A stretch of 64,000 nt of DNA, taken from positions 1 through 64,000 of the forward strand of contig NZ_JALGQH010000023.1 in the NCBI RefSeq assembly GCF_022810305.1, in the 5' to 3' direction. Source of the stretch: Rhodococcus sp. ARC_M6 (lineage in GTDB: Bacteria; Actinomycetota; Actinomycetes; Mycobacteriales; Mycobacteriaceae). This document shows, in pieces, positions 47,856 through 55,612 of the stretch. Below the pieces are notes generated by a model. That model made no database searches and was not told where the DNA came from. It was given only the letters and a program-made list of their open reading frames with translations. How positions within the stretch are numbered: the first letter of the stretch is position 1; each line of letters opens with the position of its first letter. A program made the position numbers and the translations under genes.

Positions 47856-47933
47856 GCTGATCACGCAGCCAGATCAAGTACTTGCGGTGTTCCAGAAAGT
47901 ACCGGCACGCACCTCAGCGTCGCTGCAGGATCT

Positions 47934-48446
47934 TCACGACGATGTTGTCGACCCCCGCAGCGGCGGGGTATCGGTCTCGACAGGTCGCTGTGCTCGCCGT
48001 ATATCTCGGTGGCTTCGCAACGAGAGGCGTCCGACCGCTGCCGCGCCGAAGAACAAGATAACTGCACCGAGTCCTTCGAAGAAAGCCAGTTGCTGCAAAG
48101 CCGCGATCGCGGGTCTGCTCGCTGTGGGGTTACCAGGGTTTTCGATGTCGACAGATTCACTCAACTGAACAATCCGAGTAGCCCGCACCGAAGTCTCCGC
48201 CTCGAGCGAAAGAATCAACCGCACACCGACCAGATTGACCCCGTCGTCAACCAACCCGGTAATACGACGCAAAGTTTCCAGATCCGACTCGCTGTACCGA
48301 CTCGTTCCGCCACCAGTGCGCGTAGGCGTCAACAACCCCCGCCGCTCATACAAATGCAACGGCTGAGGGCCGGCGCCGGTCAACTCCGACATCACCGAGA
48401 TCCCGTAAACACCAGGCAGTGAGCGCGACTGAGACTCCAACGCCAC
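47934..48446 (-). CDS. MerR family regulator
   Basis: About 170 aa from the GTG at 48446. It opens ALESQSRSLPGVYGISVMSE, the N-terminus of an HspR-like MerR group, followed by the winged-helix core LHLYERRGLLTPTRTGGGTS and RYSESDLETLRRITGLVDDG. After residue 100 the expected coiled coil is replaced by an unusual hydrophobic stretch (LQQLAFFEGLGAVILFFGAA) and a basic tail, which suggests a frameshift or fusion in the effector half. A longer start at 48518 adds an unlikely N-terminus and would cover the palindrome at 48469-48487. It probably regulates itself and neighbouring stress genes. Confidence 0.7.
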   Translation of the reverse strand: MALESQSRSLPGVYGISVMSELTGAGPQPLHLYERRGLLTPTRTGGGTSRYSESDLETLRRITGLVDDGVNLVGVRLILSLEAETSVRATRIVQLSESVDIENPGNPTASRPAIAALQQLAFFEGLGAVILFFGAAAVGRLSLRSHRDIRRAQRPVETDTPPLRGSTTSS

Positions 48447-48468
48447 GGCCCACCGCCTCGTACCCTCG

Positions 48469-48487
48469 GCAAAGATCCGATCTTTGC
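48469..48487. promoter_or_regulatory. Palindromic site before the merR-like gene
   Basis: GCAAAGAT, CCG, ATCTTTGC: perfect 8-bp arms 22 bases upstream of the GTG. A suitable operator for a dimeric regulator, and an argument that translation starts downstream of it. Confidence 0.45.
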
Positions 48488-48704
48488 ATCCGATATGAAA
48501 GAATCTATTCCAATACATACAGATTTCTTTCAGTCAAACGGATACAATCATTCATGCTCTTGCTTAATCGCATTTGGCACGAAACCTGTCGTTACCCGAC
48601 GGAGCAGCGTGATGTTGCACTGCAAACGAGTATGTGACAGCGAGACCCAATGAGCAGGACAACGTCCACTGCATGATCCATCGCGCCACATTTGGGAGGG
48701 TCAC

Positions 48705-49202
48705 ATGATCGGCCATCGATCTCGATCGTCCGAGGAACACGCCGCCACGGTTTACCTGGTAGCACACCTTTGCGGCGCGATGCTGGGCCTGCAACTCGCG
48801 AGATCTCTCGCAGATTCCTACGGATCGTGGGCCGAGGGGCGTCTGGACTCCCTGCCGAGTGAGTTGGAATACGAAATCGGGCAGTTGCTGCAACTGATCG
48901 AAGACACACACGAGATTTCACTACCGCGCTATCGGCAGATCGACGCGGGGCTGAATCGACTGAGACGACTCGTCCACATCGACGTGTTGTGGCAACGCCG
49001 TCTCGTGCGCCTTGCCGCCCTCGAGGTCATGCGAACCGCACTGTGCGGCAAGAGCGCGATGTGGGAAGTGCTTCGCGACATACCGGCGGGCGAGACCGAG
49101 GAACAATATCGCGAACTCAATGCTCTGGTTTCGAAACAAATCGAGACAGTGACGGATCTGCACCACCGTGCCGCGACAGACGCTTTCAATCCGCCTGAAT
49201 GA
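48705..49202 (+). CDS. Helical hypothetical protein
   Basis: 165 aa with GGGAGGG well placed before the ATG. Predominantly helical: VYLVAHLCGAMLGLQLARSL, a long Glu/Leu-rich stretch (LPSELEYEIGQLLQLIEDTH) and LRRLVHIDVLWQRRLVRLAA. No Cys-cluster, Walker or helix-turn-helix motif is evident and I do not recognise a family. Its neighbours are stress genes. Confidence 0.65.
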   Translation: MIGHRSRSSEEHAATVYLVAHLCGAMLGLQLARSLADSYGSWAEGRLDSLPSELEYEIGQLLQLIEDTHEISLPRYRQIDAGLNRLRRLVHIDVLWQRRLVRLAALEVMRTALCGKSAMWEVLRDIPAGETEEQYRELNALVSKQIETVTDLHHRAATDAFNPPE

Positions 49203-49469
49203 GGGAGAGTGCGCCACTGACATTGCGTCACGGGCTTGCAGTTCAGTGCGTCGCGCGCCTGCAGTCCGCGAGGCCTGTCAGGGACCGGCTTCGAATCCAG
49301 ATCAAACCGGGACGTGAAAGAATATCTATCGCTTGTGGTACAAATTATATGCATGTTCTGAATCGAATCCCCGAGCTCGATTCGGCCTCCCGACTTGTCG
49401 GGTAGCGAAGCCGGGCCGAGTAGCGAAGCCACTCTGTCTGCGCCCGAGCCGCGCCGCAGTCGCCGAGTT

Positions 49470-49494
49470 GTTCGTCGTGCCTTCCAGTGGGTAT
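49470..49494 (+). promoter_or_regulatory. Near-consensus SigB/SigF-type promoter of the SDR gene
   Basis: GTTC, 15 bases, GGGTAT, differing from the consensus only in the last base of the -35. It lies 132 bases before the SDR start in the otherwise empty 49203-49625 gap, which also holds two GTAGCGAAGCC repeats near 49400-49430. Confidence 0.45.
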
Positions 49495-49625
49495 TCCCGA
49501 AGGCACCGCAGCTGTCCCACCCTGGAGGGCGGTCCGAGTTCAGAACGCGGTCTCGCCCCCGCTCGTCGGCACTGCACAAGCTCGTAGACACCGCACGAGC
49601 TGAGATCAGAAAGTGGAGGATGAAT

Positions 49626-50522
49626 ATGCCCGACCAATACGCAATGCAGGATCCCACCACGCAATACCCCACTCCGTCACGTGAACAGCAACCGGAGATC
49701 GCGCACCCTGGCCTCACCAACGAATTGAACTCCACCCCGGACCACGGGGAACACACCTATCGGGGTAGCGGACGCCTCCACGGAAGGCGCGCGATCATCA
49801 CCGGCGCGGATTCGGGCATTGGACGCGCAGTAGCGATCGCCTTCGCTCGCGAAGGCGCCGATGTGGTTGTGAGCTACCTCGACGAGGAAGAATCCGACGC
49901 ACGTGAGACGGTCCGCTGGATCGAGGAAGCCGGCCGAAAGGCGATCACGATGCCCGGCGATATACGTTCCGAAGAGCATTGTTCCGCACTGGTACAGACA
50001 GCGGTGCAAGAACTCGGCGGTCTGGACATTCTCGTCAACAATGCAGCGTTTCAAATGGTCCAGATGGGCGGTATCGCCGATATCACGTCCGAGCAGTTCG
50101 ATCGTGTGATGAAGACGAACCTGTACGCCCTCTTCTGGCTCTGCAAGAGTGCCGTCGCCGTTATGGAGCCCGGATCGACGATCGTGAACACGTCATCTAT
50201 TCAGGGTGCCGACCCGTCGCCTGAATTGCTCGACTACGCAACCACCAAAGCTGGCATCATCGACTTCACGAAAGGGTTGGCTGCAGAAGTGGCAGAGAAG
50301 GGCATCCGAGTGAATTCCGTTGCCCCCGGCCCGATCTGGACCCCTCTGATTCCGGCAACGATGCCTAAGGAGAAATTCGCGACCTTCGGAGAGAACGTGC
50401 CGCTCGGCAGGGCGGGACAGCCGGCTGAACTCGCGCCCGCATACGTGTTCCTCGCGTCGGGCGAATCAAGCTACACCACCGGAGAAATAGTGGGCGTGAC
50501 CGGCGGCAGGCCGATTACCTAG
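49626..50522 (+). CDS. Short-chain dehydrogenase, general-stress (YghA/Gsp39) type
   Basis: 298 aa NAD(P)-dependent oxidoreductase. A 45-residue polar extension (PDQYAMQDPTTQYPTPSREQ) precedes the Rossmann fold, as in stress-induced SDRs of Bacillus and E. coli YghA. The cofactor loop is ITGADSGIGRA, followed by LVNNAA, the catalytic Ser in NTSSIQ and the Tyr-Lys pair in DYATTKAG. The substrate is unknown. GTGGAGG lies directly before a first ATG at 49620 and seven bases before the second at 49626, so the second is the likely start. It ends five bases from the convergent CDGSH gene. Confidence 0.9.
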   Translation: MPDQYAMQDPTTQYPTPSREQQPEIAHPGLTNELNSTPDHGEHTYRGSGRLHGRRAIITGADSGIGRAVAIAFAREGADVVVSYLDEEESDARETVRWIEEAGRKAITMPGDIRSEEHCSALVQTAVQELGGLDILVNNAAFQMVQMGGIADITSEQFDRVMKTNLYALFWLCKSAVAVMEPGSTIVNTSSIQGADPSPELLDYATTKAGIIDFTKGLAAEVAEKGIRVNSVAPGPIWTPLIPATMPKEKFATFGENVPLGRAGQPAELAPAYVFLASGESSYTTGEIVGVTGGRPIT

Positions 50523-50527
50523 AGCGT

Positions 50528-50653
50528 TCATTTCTCTCCGGGCCGTCGAACTTTCCCCTTCTTGTGGGTGCCGTCACAGAAGGGCGGAATTCCCGTGCCA
50601 CCGCAACGGCACAACGCTGTCTTTGCGTTCGACGATCTGTTGGCAGAGCACAT
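50528..50653 (-). CDS. Mini CDGSH-type iron-sulfur protein
   Basis: 41 aa that are almost only a CDGSH finger: CRCGGTGIPPFCDGTHKKGK matches C-x-C-x2-T-x3-P-x-C-D-G-T-H. It should bind a [2Fe-2S] cluster through three Cys and one His. Related proteins are longer, with an N-terminal beta extension; here the frame upstream of the ATG at 50653 opens only about 20 codons after a TAG, so the gene may be shortened. A GTG at 50656 is an alternative start. It lies 71 bases downstream of methyltransferase copy 2 on the same strand and is probably co-transcribed with it. Confidence 0.65.
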   Translation of the reverse strand: MCSANRSSNAKTALCRCGGTGIPPFCDGTHKKGKVRRPGEK

Positions 50654-50724
50654 CACCGGTTGTTGGGATCGAGGCGAGACGTCACTACGCAGTTCACCCG
50701 CGCGAAACTAACGTCCGGCGAGAG

Positions 50725-51372
50725 TCATCTGACCGCGCGGATCACCACGATCTCTTCCGTACGCTGCCCGGTATCGATGAGTCCACGATCCTCGAAAAGT
50801 GCCGCACGCGCCGAAAGTACACGCCCGAAAGGTATTTCGACCCGGTCAGCGATCTCGACGGATAATCCCTGTTCTTCCAACATCGCCTGGGTCTTCTCGA
50901 CTCCGCTGAGCACAGACTGCGCGATCAACAGGACCCCCGACTGTGCGAGCACTGCAGGCGCCTGCACGCAGATTCTATCTAAGAGTATTCGTCCGTCCAC
51001 GCCCGCATCCCACGCTCGTTCGGCACCGCGGGTAGGCAAGACGTCATCGAGCGCGGGCACATACGGTGGGTTCGACACGATCACGTCGAAAAGCTGCCCC
51101 CGTATAGGTTCGGTCAGATTTCCGCGCATCACGCGAACCGAATACCGTCGCAGACGGGCATTGATCCAGGTGGTGGCCAACGCTCGACGAGAGATGTCCA
51201 CTGCAGTGACATGGCCGGCGCCCGCTGCGGCCGCGCACAGGCTCAATACGCCCGTCCCGGTGCAGATGTCGAGCACGCGCGAGTGAGGTCCGAGGTTCTC
51301 ACCTGCCAACGCGCCGGCCAGTAACCAGGTGTCCTCTTGCGGCGGGTAAACGCCTGGCAGTCGCACTAACAT
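50725..51372 (-). CDS. HemK2/Mtq2-like SAM methyltransferase, copy 2
   Basis: 215 aa, clearly paralogous to the protein at 41443: the same LPGVYPPQEDTWLLA start, DICTGTGVLS motif I, SNPPYVPALDDVLPTRG catalytic loop and SGVEKTQAMLEEQGLSVEI. It lacks the last 15 residues of copy 1 and the coupled 89-aa protein. GAGGAG precedes the ATG. The presence of two NPPY methyltransferases in one stress island suggests modification of a target under stress, but the target is unknown. Confidence 0.85.
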   Translation of the reverse strand: MLVRLPGVYPPQEDTWLLAGALAGENLGPHSRVLDICTGTGVLSLCAAAAGAGHVTAVDISRRALATTWINARLRRYSVRVMRGNLTEPIRGQLFDVIVSNPPYVPALDDVLPTRGAERAWDAGVDGRILLDRICVQAPAVLAQSGVLLIAQSVLSGVEKTQAMLEEQGLSVEIADRVEIPFGRVLSARAALFEDRGLIDTGQRTEEIVVIRAVR

Positions 51373-51626
51373 CGGTGTCTCCTCGAAAGTCGAGCGTTCT
51401 GCGGTTAGTAGCTGTTCGAATAGTGATGAGCGGGCATCCGCTGCCCTTTCACGGGTGCGGTGCAGGTGAAACGAACAATGCTACGTCCGCCCGCACGATC
51501 AGGAGTTACAGCAAGCATTGCATCCATGCGTGATATTATCTGTTTCCACGGATGCAGATTGCCCTTTCCGGTGCGGCCCGAAAGTCACCCCTCGACCAAC
51601 CTGTCGAGACGACCCCAGGAGGCACG

Positions 51627-51815
51627 ATGATCGACGAGCAAGCAGGTTCGCGCGACAATTCACCCGATGACGTCGAGACGGTGACGCCCGATTCAGGGCC
51701 CGACCATGACAACGCGGACAGTGACGTGCAGTCCGACCCATCCAGCGACCAAACTTGGTCCGATGAGGGCGGCGCCACGAAGCAGGGCCCGGCAACCGAT
51801 CCGCACGACGGGTAA
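51627..51815 (+). CDS. Small acidic disordered protein
   Basis: 62 aa, dominated by Asp, Ser, Pro and Gly (DDVETVTPDSGPDHDNADSD), with no hydrophobic core, so probably intrinsically disordered. A perfect AGGAGG lies six bases before the ATG, the main reason to accept it. It is co-directional with the Rho-N-domain gene 88 bases downstream. The function is unknown. Confidence 0.55.
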   Translation: MIDEQAGSRDNSPDDVETVTPDSGPDHDNADSDVQSDPSSDQTWSDEGGATKQGPATDPHDG

Positions 51816-51903
51816 AGGTCGGAACACTCTCGCCTGCACAGCTCAGGCGCCATTTTCGCCCAGCATCGAAACGTGATACACAACCGTCAAGGAGTGGTCC
51901 GCT

Positions 51904-52173
51904 ATGCCACAGAAGAGTTCACCGCCCCAACTCCAAGACCAAGACCTTTACTCGAAGCTACGGGAAAAGGGCGACTCCAAAGAGAAAGCTGCCCGCATAT
52001 CGAACGCTGCCGCGAATCGCGGACGTTCCAGCGTCGGAAAGTCGGGCGGCCAATCGCCGCCGTACGAAGACTGGACAGTGAAGGATTTGAAGAATCGCGC
52101 GAAAGAACTTGACCTCCATAACTATTCACAGCTACACAAGGAAGAATTGATCGATCTATTGCGGCACCATTGA
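51904..52173 (+). CDS. 89-aa Rho-N-domain protein, copy 1
   Basis: The N-terminal half carries a conserved [20 protein letters not shown] segment and a Gly/Ser-rich basic stretch. The C-terminal 40 residues form a SAP-like Rho_N helix-loop-helix (DWTVKDLKNRAKELDLHNYS, ELIDLLRHH). Such domains bind nucleic acid. The paralogue at 62832 has exactly the same length and layout. This copy lacks a recognisable SigF-type promoter in its 88-base leader and may be transcribed with the acidic protein gene upstream. Confidence 0.8.
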   Translation: MPQKSSPPQLQDQDLYSKLREKGDSKEKAARISNAAANRGRSSVGKSGGQSPPYEDWTVKDLKNRAKELDLHNYSQLHKEELIDLLRHH

Positions 52174-52298
52174 TGCTTCGGGGTGATATTCGGGACCGTT
52201 CGACAACAGCGCTGCGGTATTCACATGGCGCTATCAGTTCGACCGCCGACATCCGACAACGATCGTAGTCGGTACTGGTTCAGAGAACGGAGAAGACA

Positions 52299-52592
52299 GT
52301 GACTGAGGCAAAAGACAACTTGCCGGTTGACGACGCGCATACCAATCGATCGCACGTGGGCGAAGGGATCGCGGACGGACGCAATTATCCCGGTTACATA
52401 CTCATCGGACTTGCACTCGCCGCACTCGGATTAGCCTTGGTGGCTGCAGGTTACGGATTCAAGGGATGGGCACTGATCGCCGGGATAATCTGCGCGGTGA
52501 CACTGGTAGGCGGGGTATCGGCCGTGCTCCTCGAACGGCGACGCGTCAAGCGCCTTGAAGGTTTGGGCCTCACGGACCAAGAGGGTCATTGA
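52299..52592 (+). CDS. Small two-helix membrane protein
   Basis: 97 aa from a GTG, with GGAG seven bases upstream. A polar N-terminal 30 residues precede two hydrophobic helices (YILIGLALAALGLALVAAGY and LIAGIICAVTLVGGVSAVLL) and a basic, charged tail (ERRRVKRLEG). No family recognised with confidence; the form is typical of small stress-induced membrane proteins. Confidence 0.65.
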   Translation: MTEAKDNLPVDDAHTNRSHVGEGIADGRNYPGYILIGLALAALGLALVAAGYGFKGWALIAGIICAVTLVGGVSAVLLERRRVKRLEGLGLTDQEGH

Positions 52593-52825
52593 CGTTTCCG
52601 CTAGCACTCCAAGCCGGTTCGGTTGCCGAGCACGGGTGCAGTCCCGTTCGCCGTCAAGAGTTTGCTGTGGTTGGCGATCGGGGGTCATCCTGTTTGTCGC
52701 GACTGCGGTATGGGGATGGCTCAAGCGCAAGGCCACATAGTTTCCACCTGTGTACAGGGTCTGCAGCACGGATAGGTGATATCTGATCTGCGGTGCCGAG
52801 AGGTTCTACTGGAAAGGCATACAAC

Positions 52826-53263
52826 ATGGTCGACGTCACCCGAAAGTTTACCGCTGAGGTGCCGATCGAAAAGGCTGCCGAGTTCCTCCGAGACTTCGCC
52901 AACGCCCCCTCGTGGGATCCGGGAACCCAGACATGCCGGCAGATCTCCGATGGCCCGATCGCAATGGGAACCCAGTGGCACAACGTGTCCACTCTGTTCG
53001 GTATCACTACCGAACTGACATACACATTGGTCGCCGACGAGCCGACTCACGTTGTGTTCGAAGGAAAGAACAAAACTGCGAGCAGCGTCGATGACATCAC
53101 ACTGACCTCGCTGGGTCCGAACTCGACCGAGATCGACTACCACGCGCACGTGGAGTTCAATGGCGCTGCGAAGATCGCCTCTCCTCTCCTGAAAGCGGGA
53201 TTCGAGACCAAGGTTGCCCCCGAGACCGTGAAGAAAATGACGGAGGCACTGGAAGGACTCTGA
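52826..53263 (+). CDS. SRPBCC (START-like) family protein
   Basis: 145 aa with the polyketide-cyclase/START fold pattern: an opening strand VTRKFTAEVPIEKAAEFLRD, then FANAPSWDPGTQTCRQIS, alternating strands (ELTYTLVADEPTHVVFEGKN) and a long C-terminal helix (VAPETVKKMTEALEGL). Such proteins bind hydrophobic ligands; nothing points to a specific one. I take the ATG at 52826, with GGAAAGG upstream, instead of a longer form from 52793. Confidence 0.8.
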   Translation: MVDVTRKFTAEVPIEKAAEFLRDFANAPSWDPGTQTCRQISDGPIAMGTQWHNVSTLFGITTELTYTLVADEPTHVVFEGKNKTASSVDDITLTSLGPNSTEIDYHAHVEFNGAAKIASPLLKAGFETKVAPETVKKMTEALEGL

Positions 53264-53439
53264 ACGAGCACCAGCTGGCTGCAGCGGTAACACGCCAGTA
53301 TGCTGCCCGCTGTTCTTGCTGCCTGAAAGTAGGAACCCATGAGGAGGATTCCCGTTGATGCACGCTCGGCGTCGCAGCGGCTAGCCCGGGTATTTGATCG
53401 CACCACGGCCATACCCATCTGCGACTCGCTGGACTGACG

Positions 53440-53672
53440 GTGACGGTTTGGGTTGAGCCCACCTCAGAGTCGACTGCCACTTGTCCGAGCCGCAACCAGC
53501 ATCCGCCAACTTCGTACTCCACGACACCATCAGCCGGTTCGAGGTCGACCCCTGAGAGCTCGAGCACGTCCTCGTACCATCGCTTGGACGCTTCCAGGTC
53601 CGACACGGAAATACCGATGGTGACGCCTCTCAACCCAGACCGTTCCCCAGAACAGATTGCCACAACACCCAA
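53440..53672 (-). pseudogene. N-terminal fragment of a VOC (glyoxalase-fold) protein
   Basis: The minus strand encodes VTIGISVSDLEASKRWYEDV and VEYEVGGCWLRLGQV, the first betaalphabetabetabeta unit of a vicinal-oxygen-chelate protein. After about residue 75 the frame continues to 53157 but loses all family character and runs into the SRPBCC gene on the other strand. The second VOC unit is therefore missing or frameshifted. A complete VOC gene lies next to it at 53728. Confidence 0.55.
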
Positions 53673-53727
53673 TCATGGTGCCGCACAGAATCGTTCAACG
53701 TCGCTCCGTCTAACCGCAGGTAGCCCG

Positions 53728-54084
53728 TCAGGATTCGGACCAGACACCGAGCTCGTTTCCACTCGGATCTGTGAAGGTGAACCGGCGCCCACCCGGAAAC
53801 TCGTACGGTCCAGACCTGACCGTTCCACCGGCCTGCTCGACCGCGACGACCGACCCGTCCAGATCATCGGAATACAACAACACCAGCGGTCCGTTCCCAC
53901 CAGGAGCTCGTGTCGTGGTCAGTCCGCCGACTTCGCCGTCACCATCGACTGCGCGAATGCCGGCGTAGTGAGATCCATACTCGGTGAAGACCCAACCGAA
54001 CGCGGCTTCGTAGAAGGCACGAGTTGCCGGAAGGTCGATCGCTCCGAGCTCGATGTAATTGAAACCGTGATGTGTGTTGTCCAT
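53728..54084 (-). CDS. VOC family protein (glyoxalase/bleomycin-resistance fold)
   Basis: 118 aa. Two betaalphabetabetabeta units: FNYIELGAIDLPATRAFYEA with AFGWVFTEYG, and LVLLYSDDLDGSVVAVEQAG with YEFPGGRRFTFTDPSGNELG. Potential metal ligands include the early Glu12 and the late Glu111. The substrate cannot be deduced. The ATG at 54084 follows the family start, but no strong ribosome binding site is visible. The frame also stays open upstream to 54621 through repetitive DNA, which I do not count as coding. Confidence 0.75.
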   Translation of the reverse strand: MDNTHHGFNYIELGAIDLPATRAFYEAAFGWVFTEYGSHYAGIRAVDGDGEVGGLTTTRAPGGNGPLVLLYSDDLDGSVVAVEQAGGTVRSGPYEFPGGRRFTFTDPSGNELGVWSES

Positions 54085-54219
54085 TGCGTCATGGTGGACT
54101 ACCCCACCGACACGTGCGTTGACAACCGATGTCGAGAGAATAGCTCCGGGCCCGCCGGTGTCCTTTACCGCGGACCCGGGCGCTCCGAGGTGGATGATCC
54201 AATGCCCACTGGGCGCCTG

Positions 54220-54267
54220 AGCACCAGAGCGCACACGCCGAGCACCAGAGCGCACACGCCGAGCACC
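54220..54267. repeat. 21-bp tandem repeat, 2.3 copies
   Basis: Unit AGCACCAGAGCGCACACGCC plus G occurs at 54220-54240 and 54241-54261, followed by AGCACC. It lies in the gap between the VOC gene and the carbonic anhydrase gene, where 54268-54641 shows nothing else. Confidence 0.7.
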
Positions 54268-54641
54268 TCCGCACCTTTCATCTCGCATCGCGTCGGGGAG
54301 AAGAGAAATTCGAGTTTCAGCTACACGATCGTTGCCGTGTCCAGTCCGAGTCCATGCGTGTCGACGGAACTGTCCCCGATGCTGGCACCTCTCGGCCGAC
54401 CAACACGCATCAAGAAACAATCCCGGGGCGGGGCGGGCGTTTCGTTCGTTGATGTGGGGGAATTGCCCACCGGCGGCAAGCGTGTGAACGCGGTGTGCCA
54501 GTGAGCCATAAGCATCGATCCGAAACGATACGCAGTTCGAAGCCCGCCCTCCGAGTGACGGGCAGAAGGCGGACCAGGCGCAGCGGAATCGACCCGGACG
54601 GAATCGCCGCCGGCGCTCCATCCAAGTTCTGGAGGAACGGT

Positions 54642-55301
54642 TCAGACGCGGTGGTCGATACCGTCAGACTCGAAGCCTGTGGCGGTTTCTCCGACGTTGC
54701 CGACCGTGCCCTGCAGGCGCATCCGACCGTCCGACAACGTGTACGTGACACCGACGATCGCGCACGTACCCTGGTCCACCTTGTCGGCGATGATCCTGGA
54801 CCTCTGCAAGATCAACGAGCCGGTCTCCACGACGTGGCGGCCTTCGAGTTCGTCGACGGTGGTCAAGCCTTCGTTGCGGCCCATCAGGATGGACGGAGCA
54901 ACACGCTCGACCACGCTGCGAATGAAACCGTCGGGCACCGCATTCTGGTCCAGGGCGTCGAGCGTTGCCTTCACAGCACCGCACCCGTCGTGACCGAGGA
55001 CGACGATCAGCGGCACATCAAGGATGTCGACGGCGTATTCGATCGAACCGAGCACCGAATCGTCGAGTACGTGACCTGCGGTGCGCACGACGAACATGTC
55101 GCCGAGGCCCTGATCGAAGATGATCTCGGCCGCTACACGTGAATCGCCGCAACCGAACAGAACCGCAGTGGGATGCTGCTCGTTGACCAGTTTGGCGCGA
55201 TCGGCGATTCCCTGGCTAGGGTGAATGGACGCGTCGTTGACAAAACGCTCGTTGCCCTCGCGAAGGGACTTCCAAGCAGACAGAGGACTTGAACGTGGCA
55301 T
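54642..55301 (-). CDS. Beta-class carbonic anhydrase
   Basis: 219 aa enzyme interconverting CO2 and bicarbonate. The zinc ligands are in place: Cys51 and Asp53 in FGCGDSR, His104 and Cys107 in VLGHDGCGAV, with the TAGHVLDD and SIEYAV motifs of the actinobacterial Rv3588c-like group. The ribosome binding site is weak at 55301. The gene is followed on the left by the VOC gene cluster and preceded by a recombinase remnant, so it marks an edge of mobile DNA. Confidence 0.92.
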   Translation of the reverse strand: MPRSSPLSAWKSLREGNERFVNDASIHPSQGIADRAKLVNEQHPTAVLFGCGDSRVAAEIIFDQGLGDMFVVRTAGHVLDDSVLGSIEYAVDILDVPLIVVLGHDGCGAVKATLDALDQNAVPDGFIRSVVERVAPSILMGRNEGLTTVDELEGRHVVETGSLILQRSRIIADKVDQGTCAIVGVTYTLSDGRMRLQGTVGNVGETATGFESDGIDHRV

Positions 55302-55376
55302 TCATTCATTGTCCACACGACCATTTTCGCGTTTCCGTGGGGGTCGAAGCAACGCTGCCACCTCAGCTTCTGTCGA

Positions 55377-55518
55377 CTAGGTTGAGATCCGACGAATGAT
55401 ACGAGCTTTCGCTAGGTCAATTCGCTTAGGCTGCCCGCCGATACGACCACGAGCTCGAGCCGCTGCCAAACCTGCTGCCGTGCACTCCTGGATGAGCGTG
55501 CGCTCGATTATGTGGACA
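55377..55518 (-). pseudogene. 3' remnant of a serine recombinase (resolvase) gene, copy A
   Basis: VHIIERTLIQECTAAGLAAA and RARGRIGGQPKRIDLAKARI followed by a TAG: this is the end of the catalytic domain and start of the DNA-binding part of Tn3-type resolvases (ER-x-LI-x-ER-T-x-AGLAAARARGR-x-GG). The catalytic N-terminus with the Ser is absent. A similar remnant in the same orientation lies beyond metA. Confidence 0.65.
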
Positions 55519-55612
55519 GATCGTCTTGCGACACTGTTCTCGCGACGCTCCGCTGGAGCTATTGAAGCTCCGATCGCTGCCGGCAACCGGACGCGGACTA
55601 AGCTGCTGGGCA

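Noticed and set aside
49395-49625. Longer N-terminus for the SDR protein
   Set aside because: Arg/Ser-rich low-complexity translation, and the good ribosome binding site lies at 49613-49619.
54220-54267. Tandem repeat considered as a CRISPR array
   Set aside because: Units are directly adjacent with no spacers and there are only 2.3 copies; no cas genes are present in the window.
54085-54621. Longer N-terminus for the VOC protein
   Set aside because: It would translate the 21-bp tandem repeat and non-coding sequence; the domain starts at 54084.
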